Assembly (NCBI RefSeq): GCF_003597395.2
Contig: NC_133771.1
Coordinates: forward strand, 127,515,475-127,579,474
Length of the DNA: 64,000 bases
Direction: 5' to 3'
Source of the DNA: Chelonoidis abingdonii
Taxonomy: Eukaryota > Chordata > Testudines > Testudinidae
Positions 1-11,777 of this stretch are shown in pieces (position 1 is the stretch's first letter; every line of letters starts with the position of its first letter). The notes below the pieces were generated by a model, which was given only the letters and a program-made list of their open reading frames with translations, was not told the DNA's origin and searched no databases. The position numbers and the translations under genes are program-made.

Positions 1-2060
1 TCAGAATTTGGCCCTAAGTGTAGGATCCTGATACTGAGCACCCTCTGCTCCCTTTGAATTCAACAGTTGAAGGGGGACACCGCACTTTGCAAACCTGTCA
101 ACATACGTATTTCCTTTTTCCTAGGTCATGGCCAAGAGCCCATGACCCTTTCTTACTTTTGTTTTTTTTCACTAAAGCCCAAAGTTAACTTTGTGCATTT
201 GCTTTGCATTGCTAAGATTTAAAAAAAAATCCACATCTGATTGTTATCACAACTCATTTCTCCACAAAGAGGGATCTCTGTGTATTTATGACCTGAACAA
301 GGGCTACTGCTAAAAACTGTGATACTCTATTATTAAAAAGAACCTGAATGCAACAAAATGTCAAAAACTGTATGAAACTGGTGACAAAGCTTTGCAAGCT
401 ATTTGTGAAAGTTGCTGGCAGGCTTGTGGGTGGTGTATAAAAGACTCCCACACTTATGCTCTTGATTAATTAGTGAAAGGAGGGAGAGGTTATACATTTT
501 TAGCAACTGCTGTTTCTTTATAATTAAATTTAATCTGGTATAAATCTCCCTTACAGCATCAGGTCATAAAATGTTCATAAAATGCAATCCTAGCCGTCAT
601 CCGGAAATTACAAATTTTTAATTTAGGTGATTAAGTCGTTGTTTTAAAAGGTGTGTGTTGGGGGGGCAGGGCTCTTTAGCTTTAAAGAACTGTAGTCCCA
701 TACATTTTAAGTTCACTCCTAACATCATATACTTAAATAATAATATGTAAATAGGCATGACGGTTAAAGAAGGTCTTACAGAGTAAGGATGGTCTAAATG
801 AATATGTAATGTTTAAAATATCAGTCTGCATGCCAGGGAAAAAAGAATGCTCAATTCAATTAAGCTGGTCATTCCCAGCTTCCGTGCAGAAAAGGATTAG
901 CATATACTTTAAGCTGAGGTCACCCAAAGCTTTGTGTGGGTTTTATACAGGTATTCACTTTCACGTCAATAAAATTTACTGGAACAAATGCTGGCTTACA
1001 TTGTGCGTCGCTACTTATGGAATAAGAGAGCTTCTGAAGAAACTTTTGCTACGATGCCATATAAAAGCTAATGCTAGTCAGTGTATTGACAATTTAAAAA
1101 TGTTTTCAGAACAAGTGTGGCTCCTTTCAGAAAAGTTTGTAGTGGTGCTGCACATACACAGTTTTGATGGCTTGGCTATGTTAGTTTTACTTCAGCCAAT
1201 TCCCTATTTCCAAAAGGAAAATAAAAATATATTAAAGAAGAGGCCTCTCAGTTATCACTGTAATAACCAGGTGGAATTTCAGAAGTGAAGTAATTCTGTT
1301 TTTAAGATACGGTTAAATACTTTTAAAAATGAAGTTTTACAGTGTATGAAAGTGAGGGACTGACAGCACTATCCTGAGTCTGACACAACTGTCTCAGGCC
1401 TGCAGGCTGCTGAGCACTGATGAAAAAGGTGCAGCTGCAATGCACTAGCTCTGAGAATTACATTTTTGCTCAGCATATGGACAGAAGTTTTGCACAGTCC
1501 AGAGAAACATGCATAATAGAAATCTAGAGCTACAATAAACTGAGAACCAGTGAGCTAGGAAGCATGCTGAAAGGTACAGGGGAAGAGGCAGAGTGTTGTC
1601 AGGGACCAGCAGCTTAAATTCAGTCCTGTGCAAGCAAATGCTAGGAATAGTGGCTATTTGCATTATTGCAAGCTACGCCTGCTGGAGTTATGTTCTACCC
1701 AAGTGTTTGCCTCAGGAGGTAGTGAGATGAGACCATCATCAGGCACAGACACAGAAATACTTACAGCAGTTCCCATGAAAATGTGCTGGCTGAAACTGAA
1801 TGCACTGGGTCTTTGCCCTACTGAATTTAGGTTATGAAGGAGGGGAAAGGGGGTCTTACTTGAACAAAGCCAAAGCGGGAACAGGAAGTAGCTAGACTGG
1901 ACATGCACTGGGGAAGGGAGAGGTATTTATACTCTGTGCATTCCAGAAGAAGCTCTCTCTCTCTCAGTCTCACACACAATTACTGATACACAGCTCTCAC
2001 CCACAGCTTCAGAGTAGGACCAGGTTTTATGATCTTCCAGGGGCTTGTACTAGTTCCCTT
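1..2060. other. No gene recognised; AT-rich unique sequence
   Basis: AT-rich DNA without a repeat family or exon I can name. The longest open frame is 159 codons (809-1288, plus), with no motif, no splice context and no codon structure resembling a conserved protein, so I treat it as chance. A short CT-rich then CA-rich tract lies near 1953-1977. Confidence 0.4.
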
Positions 2061-2064
2061 TTAT

Positions 2065-2145
2065 CTTTCTGGGTTGGGAAGGATTTTTTCCCTCATCACC
2101 AGATTGGCAGAGACAGGGTCCAATCACAGGTCAGGGATCCAGTTA
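2065..2145 (+). repeat. Possible CR1 3'-UTR fragment, very decayed
   Basis: The text GGGTTGGGAAGGATTTTTTC followed shortly by AGATTGGCAGAGA matches, with indels, the 3'-UTR module seen more clearly at 4340-4385 and 16125-16170 in this window. The copy lacks the rest of the CR1 tail, so it is either an old fragment or a coincidental match. Confidence 0.35.
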
Positions 2146-4299
2146 GGTAGGTTAGGAGATCAAGGTAAGGTATATCAAAACATCACAACTCACTAGATGG
2201 CAGGCATAGCAGGTATCCAGTGCAGGTACTTGTTACAGAGTGCCTCAAACAGGAGTGGGAAGTGGACACAGGGGACGCTTTCCCCCAAGGAAGCTGGGAA
2301 AAGGAGGGATTGGGCTCTTAATATCTGGTACAGCTGGGAGACAACTCCTTTCCACTCCCCTTTAACCCTAATACATGGGGAGGGCCGTGAAGTCAAGTAA
2401 GAGGCTGGAAAGGAGGACTGATGGCAGTTCCCAAAAAATGTGGAATCAAGTGAAGAAAAGAATTATGACCTGTACTGTCAATTACGATAGGATTTTGTAT
2501 TGTATACCTTAGAAGAGTGAAACATTTGAATGGCATAAATTTCACCTTATGTTAAATGAATGGGTGAAGATGTGGCTAATTAAATCACATGCATTGAAGC
2601 CTGTCTTTCTTCCTGTGTGACTGGGACAACAGTATTCCTCACAGTCATCTGCACAATAACCTATTACCTATACCTGGGGAGGTGTTCTTGCCAGCTAACC
2701 AGTGTGCAAAGCTCACTTCCTTCAAATTACTTTACTATGTTGGCTTGGAGTTAAGGTAGGATCAGCAGCCTTTCTGCTGGGTGCACATTGCTATCTTGCT
2801 AAATTGTGGATGACAGCTGTGGGAAGAGAAAGCAGGCAGGCACAAATCAAATTTCCTTGCACACTTCTGACAATGCACCTCAATCCTGATCTTCAACATT
2901 CCTGACATTCCAGAATTAGACCCCTCCCAAACAAAAATTGCCCAATATGGTAATTCTTGCAATAGTGTTTTATAATTTGGAATGGTGTCCACTATGAACT
3001 GCATGAGACCATTAAAGCTTTTGCACTTGTGACCCAATTAGGTCCCACAAAGGGAAAGACTAATGTAACAATCACCTTTTAATTCAATTGGGCTAATAAA
3101 GGAGGCAACATTTCCCACTATTTAAAGAAAGACTAGCAGTCAGGAAAACTTAGTTCTATATCTCATTCTGTCACTGAGCTGCTGGCATTTAAGGGATTTC
3201 AAGAACTTGACGTTTTTTAAACAAGCTTTTTTTAACAAGGACATTTAAATAGCAGGTTTGATTTTTTTAAACCTTTTTTAAAAATCTTGTTTTCAGTTCT
3301 CATGATGTTTACAAGAGTCTATTCGAGAGCAACACCCCTAGACACACTCCAACCTGCACCATCCCTTCCATCTTTGCTACTGTGACTCACACATCCTACT
3401 GCAGGGTATGGGGCAAAGAAGTGTGCATGCTTACCTAAGGTCCCCATGTTAGTGCAAGAGACAGGACATACAACTGACCATCAGTAATAGAATGAAATTG
3501 ACTACAGTGGTAATCTGTCATCTAATGCAAAGTAAACAAACCTAAAAAAGAGAGAGTGTTTTTTTAAACTGTTGAGCCCTTTTAGCTATAGTTATATTAG
3601 GTGTCATTTAAAATTATACTCGCTACAAAATTTTCAGATGCTCAGGAGGGTCAGGATTCTCAGAGGAAAAGGAGTTCAGCTAATGTGAGGTCTGATTTTA
3701 GATTATATTAATAAATTATCAAGATCATCAAACAGATAAATGCACCAATTACATTAGAGTCTTGGACTCATGCCTCACCCTCAGAAACTGATTGCAATAC
3801 TTAACGGGGAGCAGCATTTTCATAGCCATTCAACTATGCATTTAAGAGGGGTGAGGGGAAGGAATTTCAACTGCTTTCAACTGATAAGCAGCTTCCTGTC
3901 ACACAAAGACCACCTGGCAAAGGGTCTCCTGTTTTTTGTCAACAGTTCTCACCTCAGAGCTGACAAACTCCTTACACCACACACATTTCTTGCAGGACAT
4001 TTATGTATAAGGGATATCCCTGAGGTGTTTACAGAAAGCTTGTAACGTGTCAACACTCATATTTGTTGCAAGATGTATGTATAGGGAATATTTAAGGAAC
4101 AATGTATTTATATGGAAAGTATGCTTGGAGTAGAAATTTGGAGTAGAAATTAATCACCGAGAGATAACAGGCATCGTGGGATGGACCATGCAAGCAAGAG
4201 GGAATTGTCAGCAAAATAACACAAAGCTTAATTGACCAGCCTTGCTCCCTCCCAAAACTAATAATCAAAACTTCTTAGACATGAAAAAGGAACATTACA
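2146..4299. other. No gene or clear repeat
   Basis: AT-rich sequence with only short open frames on both strands and no recognisable protein motif, splice-bounded exon, or mobile-element signature. Confidence 0.35.
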
Positions 4300-4612
4300 C
4301 CATGCCCACATGCTCAGTGTTTAGCTGATCGCCATATTTGGGGTTGGGAAGGAATTTTCCTCCAGGGCAGATTGGCAGAGGCCCTAGGGGTTTTTTGCCT
4401 TCCTCTGCAGCATGGGGCACAGGTCACTTGTTGGAGGATTCTCTGCACCTTGAAGTCTTTAAACCACGATTTGAGGACTTCAGTGGCTCAGACATAGGTT
4501 AGACGTTTGATACACGAGTGGGTGGGTGAGATTCTGTGGCCTGCGTTGTGCAGGAGGTCAGACTAGACCATCATAATGGTCCCTTCTGACCTTAAAGTCT
4601 ATGATTCTGTGA
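4300..4612 (+). mobile_element. CR1 LINE, 3' UTR tail
   Basis: A non-coding CR1 3' end in plus orientation. It carries the ordered modules TTTAGCTGATCGCCATATTT, GGAAGGAATTTTCCTCCAGG, the CTTCCTCTGCAGCATGGGGC block, and the terminal GTCCCTTCTGACCTTA with a short ATTCTG-type tail. The same modules in the same order close the longer CR1 at 14822-16395, which links this fragment to that subfamily. The copy is 5'-truncated, as most CR1 insertions are, and has no coding sequence. No target duplication is visible, as is usual for CR1. Confidence 0.9.
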
Positions 4613-5254
4613 ACAGAGAGAGCTTCACCCTGGCTCTGAATAGAAACAAAAGACTATTTTCAGTGTAATAGAGTTTAGGGAAAGGCACTCTGGATCCATT
4701 CACCAAGGACAGCCCCTGGTACTTATACAACCATTAAGCACTTACAGAATCAGGCAACACATGTGAAGGGGAGGTACTTTCATGAATGGTTTGGATCTCG
4801 GTTTTTGAGAAAGCAGACTGCTCTGCATAGACTGAACTTGGCTGGTTGGGAAAGGATGCAAGAATCTATTTTATTAGAGAGTTAAACTAACTATCGATAA
4901 GGATAGATATAGCTTCATGTTTTAGAATTTTGTTTTGTATTGTAACCACTTGTTTCCACAACTCACTCATTTCTATTTGAATCTTTATTTTTTCTTAAGT
5001 AAACCTATTTTTGCTTTATCACAAGTGCTGTGTGCTTTGCAGGAGTGGTGGTTTAAGGAAAAACTGGTAAATTGGGAAACAATGAACCAATGGGTGCAGA
5101 GGATCTGGAATTTTGTTATACCAACATAATAAAAACCAGCAGGATCTTATTAAGAGGGATAAGGCAAAGATGCCACATTGAATATAATAATAAGGCAAAA
5201 GATAAAAATAAAAAATGTTGTTTAATCACTTATTCCTATTACTACATATTCCTT

Positions 5255-5300
5255 ACACACACACACACACACATTCATTCACACAATCATTCATTCAGGT
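5255..5300. repeat. (AC)n microsatellite with adjoining ATTC repeats
   Basis: A pure AC run of about nine units at 5255-5272 is followed directly by several ATTC units interrupted by ACACA. This is ordinary simple-sequence DNA and explains the His/Thr-rich translation of the overlapping frame. Confidence 0.95.
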
Positions 5301-6154
5301 TCTGTATAGGTGTTAAGGTTACCAGCCTAGAAATTGCTCATGGAAAGTTACTGGCCAGGTATCTTGGTCATGAGGATGGATCCGAGTCTGTGTCAGATGC
5401 ACCTGATGCTCCTGGAAGCTGGCAGCAGAACCAGAGACTCAAAGTCCTCAGTTTTTAGAGTCCATTTTATAGGAATTAATTCCTATGTTAGTCTATGGGA
5501 ACCGTTTCATCCTGCTGTTGTTGGCTCACTCAGCAGATGGCAGATTCCTGGTGGCTTCACGCTGTCTAACGTGGCACATTCCTTCCAGGTGTTTGGGGTG
5601 GATCCCAGTTTACCCTCCTGGGGTTGTTTGGTGGTCCACTTGACACATTCTTCGGCCAATGGATCCTTTCTAGGCTGGCACCTCCCTAACCATTCTCGTA
5701 CATCAAACATTCATCAACATACATTCCATATCTTAACCATATTTTAATTTACTGTCTCCATCACTTTTGGGGTGTATGTTAATTCCTATGAGATTCTTGG
5801 CCTTGTAATCACAGAGGGTGGGGGGCTCTGTTTGTTTTCATTGTATCAATTACAGCTTAAGGCTAGAATAGTGTTTACTTCAAGAACAAAGTCAATTAAC
5901 TTGTTTGTAAGTTAGTGACAACAGCTTTAAAGTATATCAACATTCAGATAATAGAGTATCTTTCACAGGACAGATACAATCAGTGTTTTCTGCAGACAGG
6001 AGCCCACAAGCCCCAACAGAAGAACTAAAAGACCTCTGCACTTGGTGAAACTGGGTGGGGTCAGTGTCACTTGGAGGAATCACTGATAGTACCCTCTTTA
6101 ATATCCCTACAATTTCTATGAGTAGCCAGTACCAGGGGCTGGATAGCACAGGGG

Positions 6155-6182
6155 ATAAAATAAAAAATAAAAAATAAAAAAA
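6155..6182. repeat. A-rich (AAAAAT)n simple repeat
   Basis: Several near-identical TAAAAA units in a row. Could be the A-rich tail of an unrecognised retroposon, but no element body is evident next to it. Confidence 0.85.
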
Positions 6183-6484
6183 CAGTGCAATGGGGACACC
6201 ATAGCCCCTTTCTTTCTGGGCAGAGAAAGATCCGCATACAAAGGGACCCCTCCTTGCACAGATCTGGAAGGAACAATTGGGGCCCAATGCTAATAAATAA
6301 TTATAATGGAATTAAGTCTCCTTTTCAAAATCTCCATTTCCTGTTATTCAGGCTGTCTGACAAAAAGCAGACCATCAGAATGAGAAAGCAGTAACTTGGG
6401 CATTTTGGGGGAGCAGGAGAAGAGGCCATAGGTAGCAAGTTACATGGGCCCGTGGTGCCCCTGCTCCACCAATGTTTGGGCTTA

Positions 6485-6960
6485 GATTTTCAGAGCTGTC
6501 CAGTTCATAGGATGGACCAGGGCAACCACCCCAGGCCCTGTACTTTAGGGGGATGTGGGGTCCAGGGCGGCCTGGGGGGTTAGCGGGGGGCCTGGCACCA
6601 GCAGCAGCGAGTGAGCCAGCCCCAGCCTGCCCCGCTATGACTCTGCCCCACCTCTTCCACCCTGCCCCATTACACCCCTTCCCCCCAAGCCCCCACCCCA
6701 CCTCCTTCCAGGAGCCAGCGAGGAGGGGCAGTCTGGGGCTGGGTTGCTCGCTGCTGCCGGCGCCAGGACGCCCACTAACCCCTCAGACCACCCTGCACAC
6801 TGCCATCTCCCTGAAGCGTGGGGACCCCCAAAGCGTGGGGCCCTGGGCAGTTGCCCCAGTCCATCCGATGGATGGGACAGCTCTCCTTGGACCTCTTCTG
6901 AAAACCACCAAAAATTATAAAACCCGGTGCCCATGGAAGGGGACACAGGAAGGCTGAGAA
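6485..6960. repeat. GC-rich patch, probable decayed dispersed element
   Basis: A roughly 470-bp block much richer in G and C than its surroundings, with runs of CCCC and CCACCCC. Both ends contain matching text in opposite orientation: GGATGGACCAGGGCAACCACC near 6512 and GGGCAGTTGCCCCAGTCCATCC near 6844, suggesting an inverted-repeat element. All open frames across it are Pro/Gly/Ala-rich by composition and look non-coding. CpG is not enriched enough to call a promoter island. Confidence 0.45.
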
Positions 6961-8316
6961 CAGCAATCCTAGAAAAGGCACAGATCTGGTGAGAACACAT
7001 CTAAAATTATAGAAACATACATAGATGCTGAAACAGTCAATGAAAATTGTGAGGGAAATAAAAATCAGTGCTCACCACATCTTTAAATCTGCACCTCGCC
7101 TTTAATCACAGAACTAAAATATTTTAGTGTATTTATAAAAACTTGTCTGGCTACTTTCCAATATAGTCATTACATTAAGTTTAAATTTATGGCAAATATT
7201 ACCCTTTTGGAAATTTTGAGTAAAGTCATCTCAAACACCTGGAATGAAGAACCTTTTGTCTTTTCAAATATATTGTTCTATTGAAACTCAACTGGGAAAG
7301 TAAATGCAGGAGTTATGCCACGTATTCTGGTTTTTTTGGGGATGGTAAAATGACTTGCCTATATTTTAACTCTTGTTGCATGAGTGTATTCCAGATAGGT
7401 GTATGTGCATCCAATACTACAGAGGCAGAGAATTTTCTTAATAAGTACCTAACAGGGTGGCGCATGCACCCTGGACATCCTCGTGGCCTCTTATGAGGTT
7501 AAGGGCAACTCCTCTCAATTTTTTCAAACTGGAAACTGATAGAAGCTTCGTGTGACTTGGCAAAACTGCCACATGGAAATAAGTGTCTCAGAAATTAAGA
7601 ACATCAAAACACTCATCGTGATCTAAAGAAGGAATAATCAATGCTAGGAACACCATGTGAACTTTTATGTACTTGATGGACCTGTTGAGATATCAAAGAT
7701 CCAGAATAAGTCTCAGATTCCCCCCAGGACTTGGGAATCAGAAAATGTCATGAATAATACCCCTTTCCCTGATGTTGAAGGGGAACATCTATCAACCCTA
7801 GACTGAGAAGAGTCTGACTTTCTTGAAGGAGCACTGACTGGTAAATTGGGTCCCTGAAAAGGGACGAGGCAGATAGGTGGCAAAAGGGGTTGACAGAAAC
7901 TGTATAGAACATCACAGCCTCAATGCTTAGGACCCATTTGTCCATCATTATAGATTCCCAAGCAATGAGGAAATGGAACAATCTGTCCCCAGATAGTGAG
8001 GGGTGGGGGAAACTACAAAGATTGCTGATCGTATGGCTGGCCTCAAAGCAGAAGTCAAATGGGCTGCTTTTCCTCACAACTGAATGAAGACAAGATGCTT
8101 GTGTAATGATGGAGTTAGAGGACTTCATTCTTTGTGATTTATGTTTCCTTTTCCAAAAACCTGGTTGCCTGGAGGGGTAGAAAGGCTGCCTTAATACTGC
8201 TATTGACATTGATATTGTTGAGGTCTGTATTGATGCCTCTTTGGGTACTGTAGTATAAAGCCTCTTATCAGCAAACCATTCCTTAAAAGTCTTTGGAAGA
8301 ATGTAATGACTCAGTT

Positions 8317-8636
8317 CTATCCGAAAAAGAAATACCAATAATTAGACAGAAGGTCATTGACAGTTTGTGGAATGTCTGTAGCTAAGCCCAAGTTCTGTAA
8401 CCAGGAAACTCTCCTCATTGTTACTGCTGAGGCCATCACCCTAGAAGGATCAGCCGTATCAAGTATAGACTGGAGTGACATCTTGGCCACTATGTGATCT
8501 TCTCTCAGGAAAACCTTAAATTCCTCTTCTGTCAGTTTCTCAGTAAACTTGGACATTACATCCCAGCTAAAGTCATATTTAGCTAACAGTGCCTGCTGAT
8601 ACCCTATATACATCTGGGCAGAAAAGGATGGGAGAT
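8317..8636 (-). pseudogene. DIRS1-like gag fragment, LAP2alpha-like core
   Basis: A 98-codon open stretch (8317-8613) holds the best preserved part of the DIRS1-like gag: MYIGYQQALLAKYDF, KLTEEEFKVFLREDHIVA and MSLQSILDTADPSRVMASAV. Arg-rich MRRVSWLQ follows. Related proteins continue on both sides, but here the upstream side is cut by the solo LTR starting at 8637 and the downstream side by a frame change near 8320. In LAP2alpha this region corresponds to the retrotransposon-derived domain used for self-association and lamin A/Rb-related functions; nothing suggests this copy is expressed. Confidence 0.72.
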
Positions 8637-9499
8637 TGTCATAAACAGATAGCTAAGGGTTAATGTTTCTTCTACCTGTAAAGGGTTAACAAAGGGAACC
8701 AAACACCTGACCAGAGGACCAATCAGGAAACCGGATTTTTCAAAGCTCAGGGAGGGAATTTTTGGGTGTGTGTCTTTTTCTGTCTCTCTGTTTCTGTGCT
8801 CTCTCAGCTATGAGAGTGATTTCTATCTCCAGGCTTTTCTAATCTTCTGTTTCCAAGTGTAAGTACAAAAGGTAGAAGACAGTAGGTTTTTATATGTTTT
8901 TTTTTTGTATTTACATGTGTTGGTAGTTTGCTGGAATGTCTAAACTGTATATCTTTTTGAAATAAGGCTGTTTATTCATTTTTTTAAGCAATTGACCCCT
9001 TATATTGTCAACCTTGATACAGAGAAAATTTTATGTCTTTTCTTTCTTTTTTATATAAAGCTTTCTTTTTAAAACCTGTTTGAGTTTTTCTCTGGTTAAG
9101 GCTAAGGAACGAAGGGAGGGGGAAATCTCTTTGTGTTAGATTGACTAGGTTTGAATCTGCATAGCCTCTGGGTGAGGGGGAGAGACACTTAATCTCTCTG
9201 GGTTTGTGTTTCAAGGAATTGAAGCAGGGAAATCTCCTAGTGTACCCAGGGCGGGAAAATCTGGGGGAGGTAAAGAGGGGGAAGGGAAGTGGGTTATTTC
9301 CCTTTGTTGTGAGACTCAGGGCATCTGAGTCTTGGGGTCCCCCAGGGGAGGTTTGGGGAGACCAGAGGGCGCCAGAGACTGGAAATCTGGCTGGTGGCAG
9401 CGCTATCAGATCTAAGCTGGTAATTAAGCTTAGAGGAGTTATGCTAAGCACCCACATTTTGGATGCTAAGGTTCAGAATTGGGATTTATGCTTATGACA
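8637..9499. mobile_element. Solo LTR with 5-bp target duplication
   Basis: An 863-bp block starts TGTCATAA and ends TTATGACA, an 8-bp perfect inverted repeat of the TG...CA type used by retroviral-class integrases. It is flanked by GAGAT on both sides (8632-8636 and 9500-9504), the expected 5-bp target duplication. The DIRS1-like gag continues on both sides, so the LTR inserted into that older element. No internal retroviral sequence is present, so this is a solo LTR left by recombination between two LTRs. A palindromic TATATAAA box sits near 9051-9058. The orientation of transcription is not certain. The Pro/Ser-rich 149-codon minus-strand frame in it is non-coding. Confidence 0.88.
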
Positions 9500-9639
9500 G
9501 AGATATGTTTTTTCACCAAATAAGTCTCTTGGGTTCTTTTTCTTTGTGAGTTGATTCAAATCTCCCTTAACACAATTTCCCACTGGTAACTGTCACTACT
9601 AAAGAGTTAATAGCAGAGAGGGAATAAATTTGAATCCTT

Positions 9640-10110
9640 GCATAATGACATGATAGCATTTGTCTATGTGCTTAGCTGTGGGGATCAAAGAGGCCAGCAT
9701 ATGCCATAAGGCCTTCACCCATTCCTGAAGAGATTCATTCCTAGTTTGAGCTGCAACCGTACCAGGGCAGAAGTCTGGAGAATGTATAGAAGCTTGTGAG
9801 CATTTCCTTGTAGAAGCTCAGCTTACAGGTCCGCAAACGTAGCCAGTCTTCTTAGGAGCTCCTGATGAGACTTAAAACCATTTGGATAGGGAGAAAAAGT
9901 GTCCAGGATCATTGAGCCATCAGGCAAGGAGAACACAAGGCTAATAGGAGCAGATGGATCCTCCTGTGGTAAAATTGGTTCCACAGGCAATGTGTTCTCC
10001 TACAGCACTGCCTGCTCTGAGGGATCAGAGGAGTCTCAGATCGATGGCAAACCCCTACCCTGGATACCAGATTATGTTCCAAGTCCTTTTCAAAGAACTG
10101 TTCTTCCACT
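9640..10110 (-). pseudogene. DIRS1-like gag, N-terminal side
   Basis: Minus-strand translation gives NGFKSHQELLRRLATF-like text near 9890-9840, which in DIRS1-like gag precedes the QQALLAKYDF segment found beyond the LTR at 8613. Acidic, Pro/Ser-rich linkers upstream (to about 10110) are typical of the same region but too diverged to align by eye. Stops and shifts interrupt every frame. Confidence 0.5.
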
Positions 10111-10850
10111 TTGAGTGATCCCTGTCAGAGGAAACTGATTCCACACAACCCCCGCACCTGCCCTCTCCCCATGTGGAGAAACTTGAGTCCAGGAGTCTAT
10201 CTGAGACTACTGCAGCCACACTTAACAGTCTTTGTACAGGAAGCAGGGCATTCTCCAGAGGGCCCCAGGGCTGGGACCAGCCTTGTGGCCTGCTCCATGA
10301 GGTGGGGTTTGAAGCACAGGTCTCTCTAAATCTGCATTCTGCTCTTGAATGAGAAGCAGATATTGCACCTCTCTTTAATGTGCCTCTCACTGAGGCTCAA
10401 AAGACAGCCCCTTAAAGGTCACTATTTGGGACAGACACCCCACACAATGGGCAGTGCTTAAGGCCTGGAGAGCACTGCATACCAACAGTGCCTAGCATGA
10501 AAACTAAAATGATAAAACACACTTTACAAAATAAAATATACTTAGTTAGCAGTTAGTAACTGTTACCTATTTACAAATAGATAGAAAGCTGAACTATCTA
10601 ACTACGCAAAAGAAAACAAAAGTGAGGTAAACTGCACTAGGAGCTCCAACTCAGGCCATGGGCAAGGAGAAGGAATTGGGGGAGGGTCAGGGCTGCGCCA
10701 CCCTTATAAAGCCTTGGGAGGGGACACAAGGACATACAGGGTCCAAGCACCACTCCAACAGGTATTGCTGCAGAAAGCTCTTCAGCTCTGGCACATATAC
10801 ACCTGAGAGGAATACACATGTGTAACCATGCAAAAAACCATCCTAGGCAT

Positions 10851-11777
10851 AGATTAGAGTAGTGGGCACAAGCATTATAGAAAAGTCTAAAGCAGACAGA
10901 TTAGACAAAATACACCATTTCACTCTCTCTCAGAGGGGATCTCAAATTGCAGAAAAATATGAATCCTTTGAAAGTTGTAATATTGAACCAATCTTAATAC
11001 TGGCAGATGCTGCTGCTACGCAGTTTCCAGAGAGGTTCTGTACATGTCTAATGTAAAATATGCTAATAGAAAAACAAGCAGCTGCAGCCTGTTCATTTAG
11101 TGAAAATTAACAGCTTGTATATATTCCTTATATTATTTACCCCATAAATGCCAAAATAACGTAGTCCAGGTAGATTGCAAACAGTGAGATATAAGAGGTT
11201 TGTTGAGAGATCTGCCATGTTAGAGCTTTTTATTCTAAAGTCTTTACAGTAGGGTTGTTAGGAATTATGGAGAACTGAGTGGGGGGAAGAGACTCAGTCT
11301 TTTTTTTCAATTACCAAAATTAAGAGCAATGCTTAGTATCTTTTCAAATAAGAAAAGAGAGGTTGAGGGAATCTCAAATATGTGGAAGTTCAGATAGACT
11401 TTGGCAAAGTTAAGACTAAGCACATAAGAACTTCAAACCCTTAATGTTAGAATGGTTTCAAAATTTGACTCAGCTTAAATGTTACTGGGTTCAAGTTTGT
11501 AAGTAGAAACAAGAATGAGGAGAGTATCCAAAAATATTTTGTGGGGCAATGCCCCAGGAACCCCACTGGTAAAACGTCTACTATTTGCAGGACAGTTAGA
11601 GCCTCAGTTTTATTTCTGGCATCATGTTTATGCAGTGTCAGCAATATGATAATAGAATGTCTCCTTTGAAGCCACAATCTCAAGTAACTTATAAGAAGTG
11701 GATTGAGTTTTGGAAGATATCATGGTATAAAACGCCACTCAGAACCTTAGAGCCCAAAAGATGGAGTACCAGCATGA
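10851..11777. other. No gene or repeat recognised
   Basis: AT-rich sequence with short open frames only. No splice-bounded exon or mobile-element motif is visible. Confidence 0.35.

Larger units (their letters stand above)
4613..6480. other. Gene-free stretch, probably old dispersed repeat
   Basis: No coding exon recognised. Around 4935-5115 and 5300-5760 the sequence has the moderately GC-rich, mixed character of decayed LTR-like repeats, but I cannot define ends or class. Simple repeats inside are listed separately. Open frames here (up to 137 codons) show no conserved motif. Confidence 0.3.
7450..10850 (-). mobile_element. DIRS1-like retrotransposon remnant (gag and start of RT)
   Basis: Read on the minus strand, conceptual translation across several frames shows, from high to low coordinate: a segment with NGFKSHQELLRRLATF (near 9840-9890), then QQALLAKYDF...VAKMSLQSILDTADPSRVMASA (8613-8400), then a His/Phe/Ser-rich linker, then the start of a reverse transcriptase with SVLLQESQTLLSLG, GKGYYS and IIPSLD (7850-7600), fading by about 7450. 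This gag resembles the C-terminal part of LAP2alpha, which is known to derive from a DIRS1-type gag. All frames are broken by stops and shifts. The 5' side may extend to about 10850, where the non-coding text resembles a DIRS 5' region (inference). A solo LTR interrupts the element at 8637-9499. Confidence 0.75.

Noticed and set aside
809..1288. 159-codon open frame on the plus strand
   Set aside because: No conserved motif, no splice or promoter context; composition follows the local AT-rich DNA. Length alone does not support a gene in a vertebrate intergenic or intronic stretch.
6485..6960. CpG-island promoter
   Set aside because: GC-rich but dominated by C runs and CpA/TpG; inverted similarity of its ends suggests a repeat, and no exon follows.
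7748..8613. Possible host LAP2/TMPO gene
   Set aside because: The similarity is to the retrotransposon-derived part only, the frames are broken, and RT-like sequence follows directly, so it is a DIRS1-like element and not the host gene.
9008..9457. 149-codon minus-strand frame
   Set aside because: Lies wholly within a solo LTR; no viral or host protein motif.
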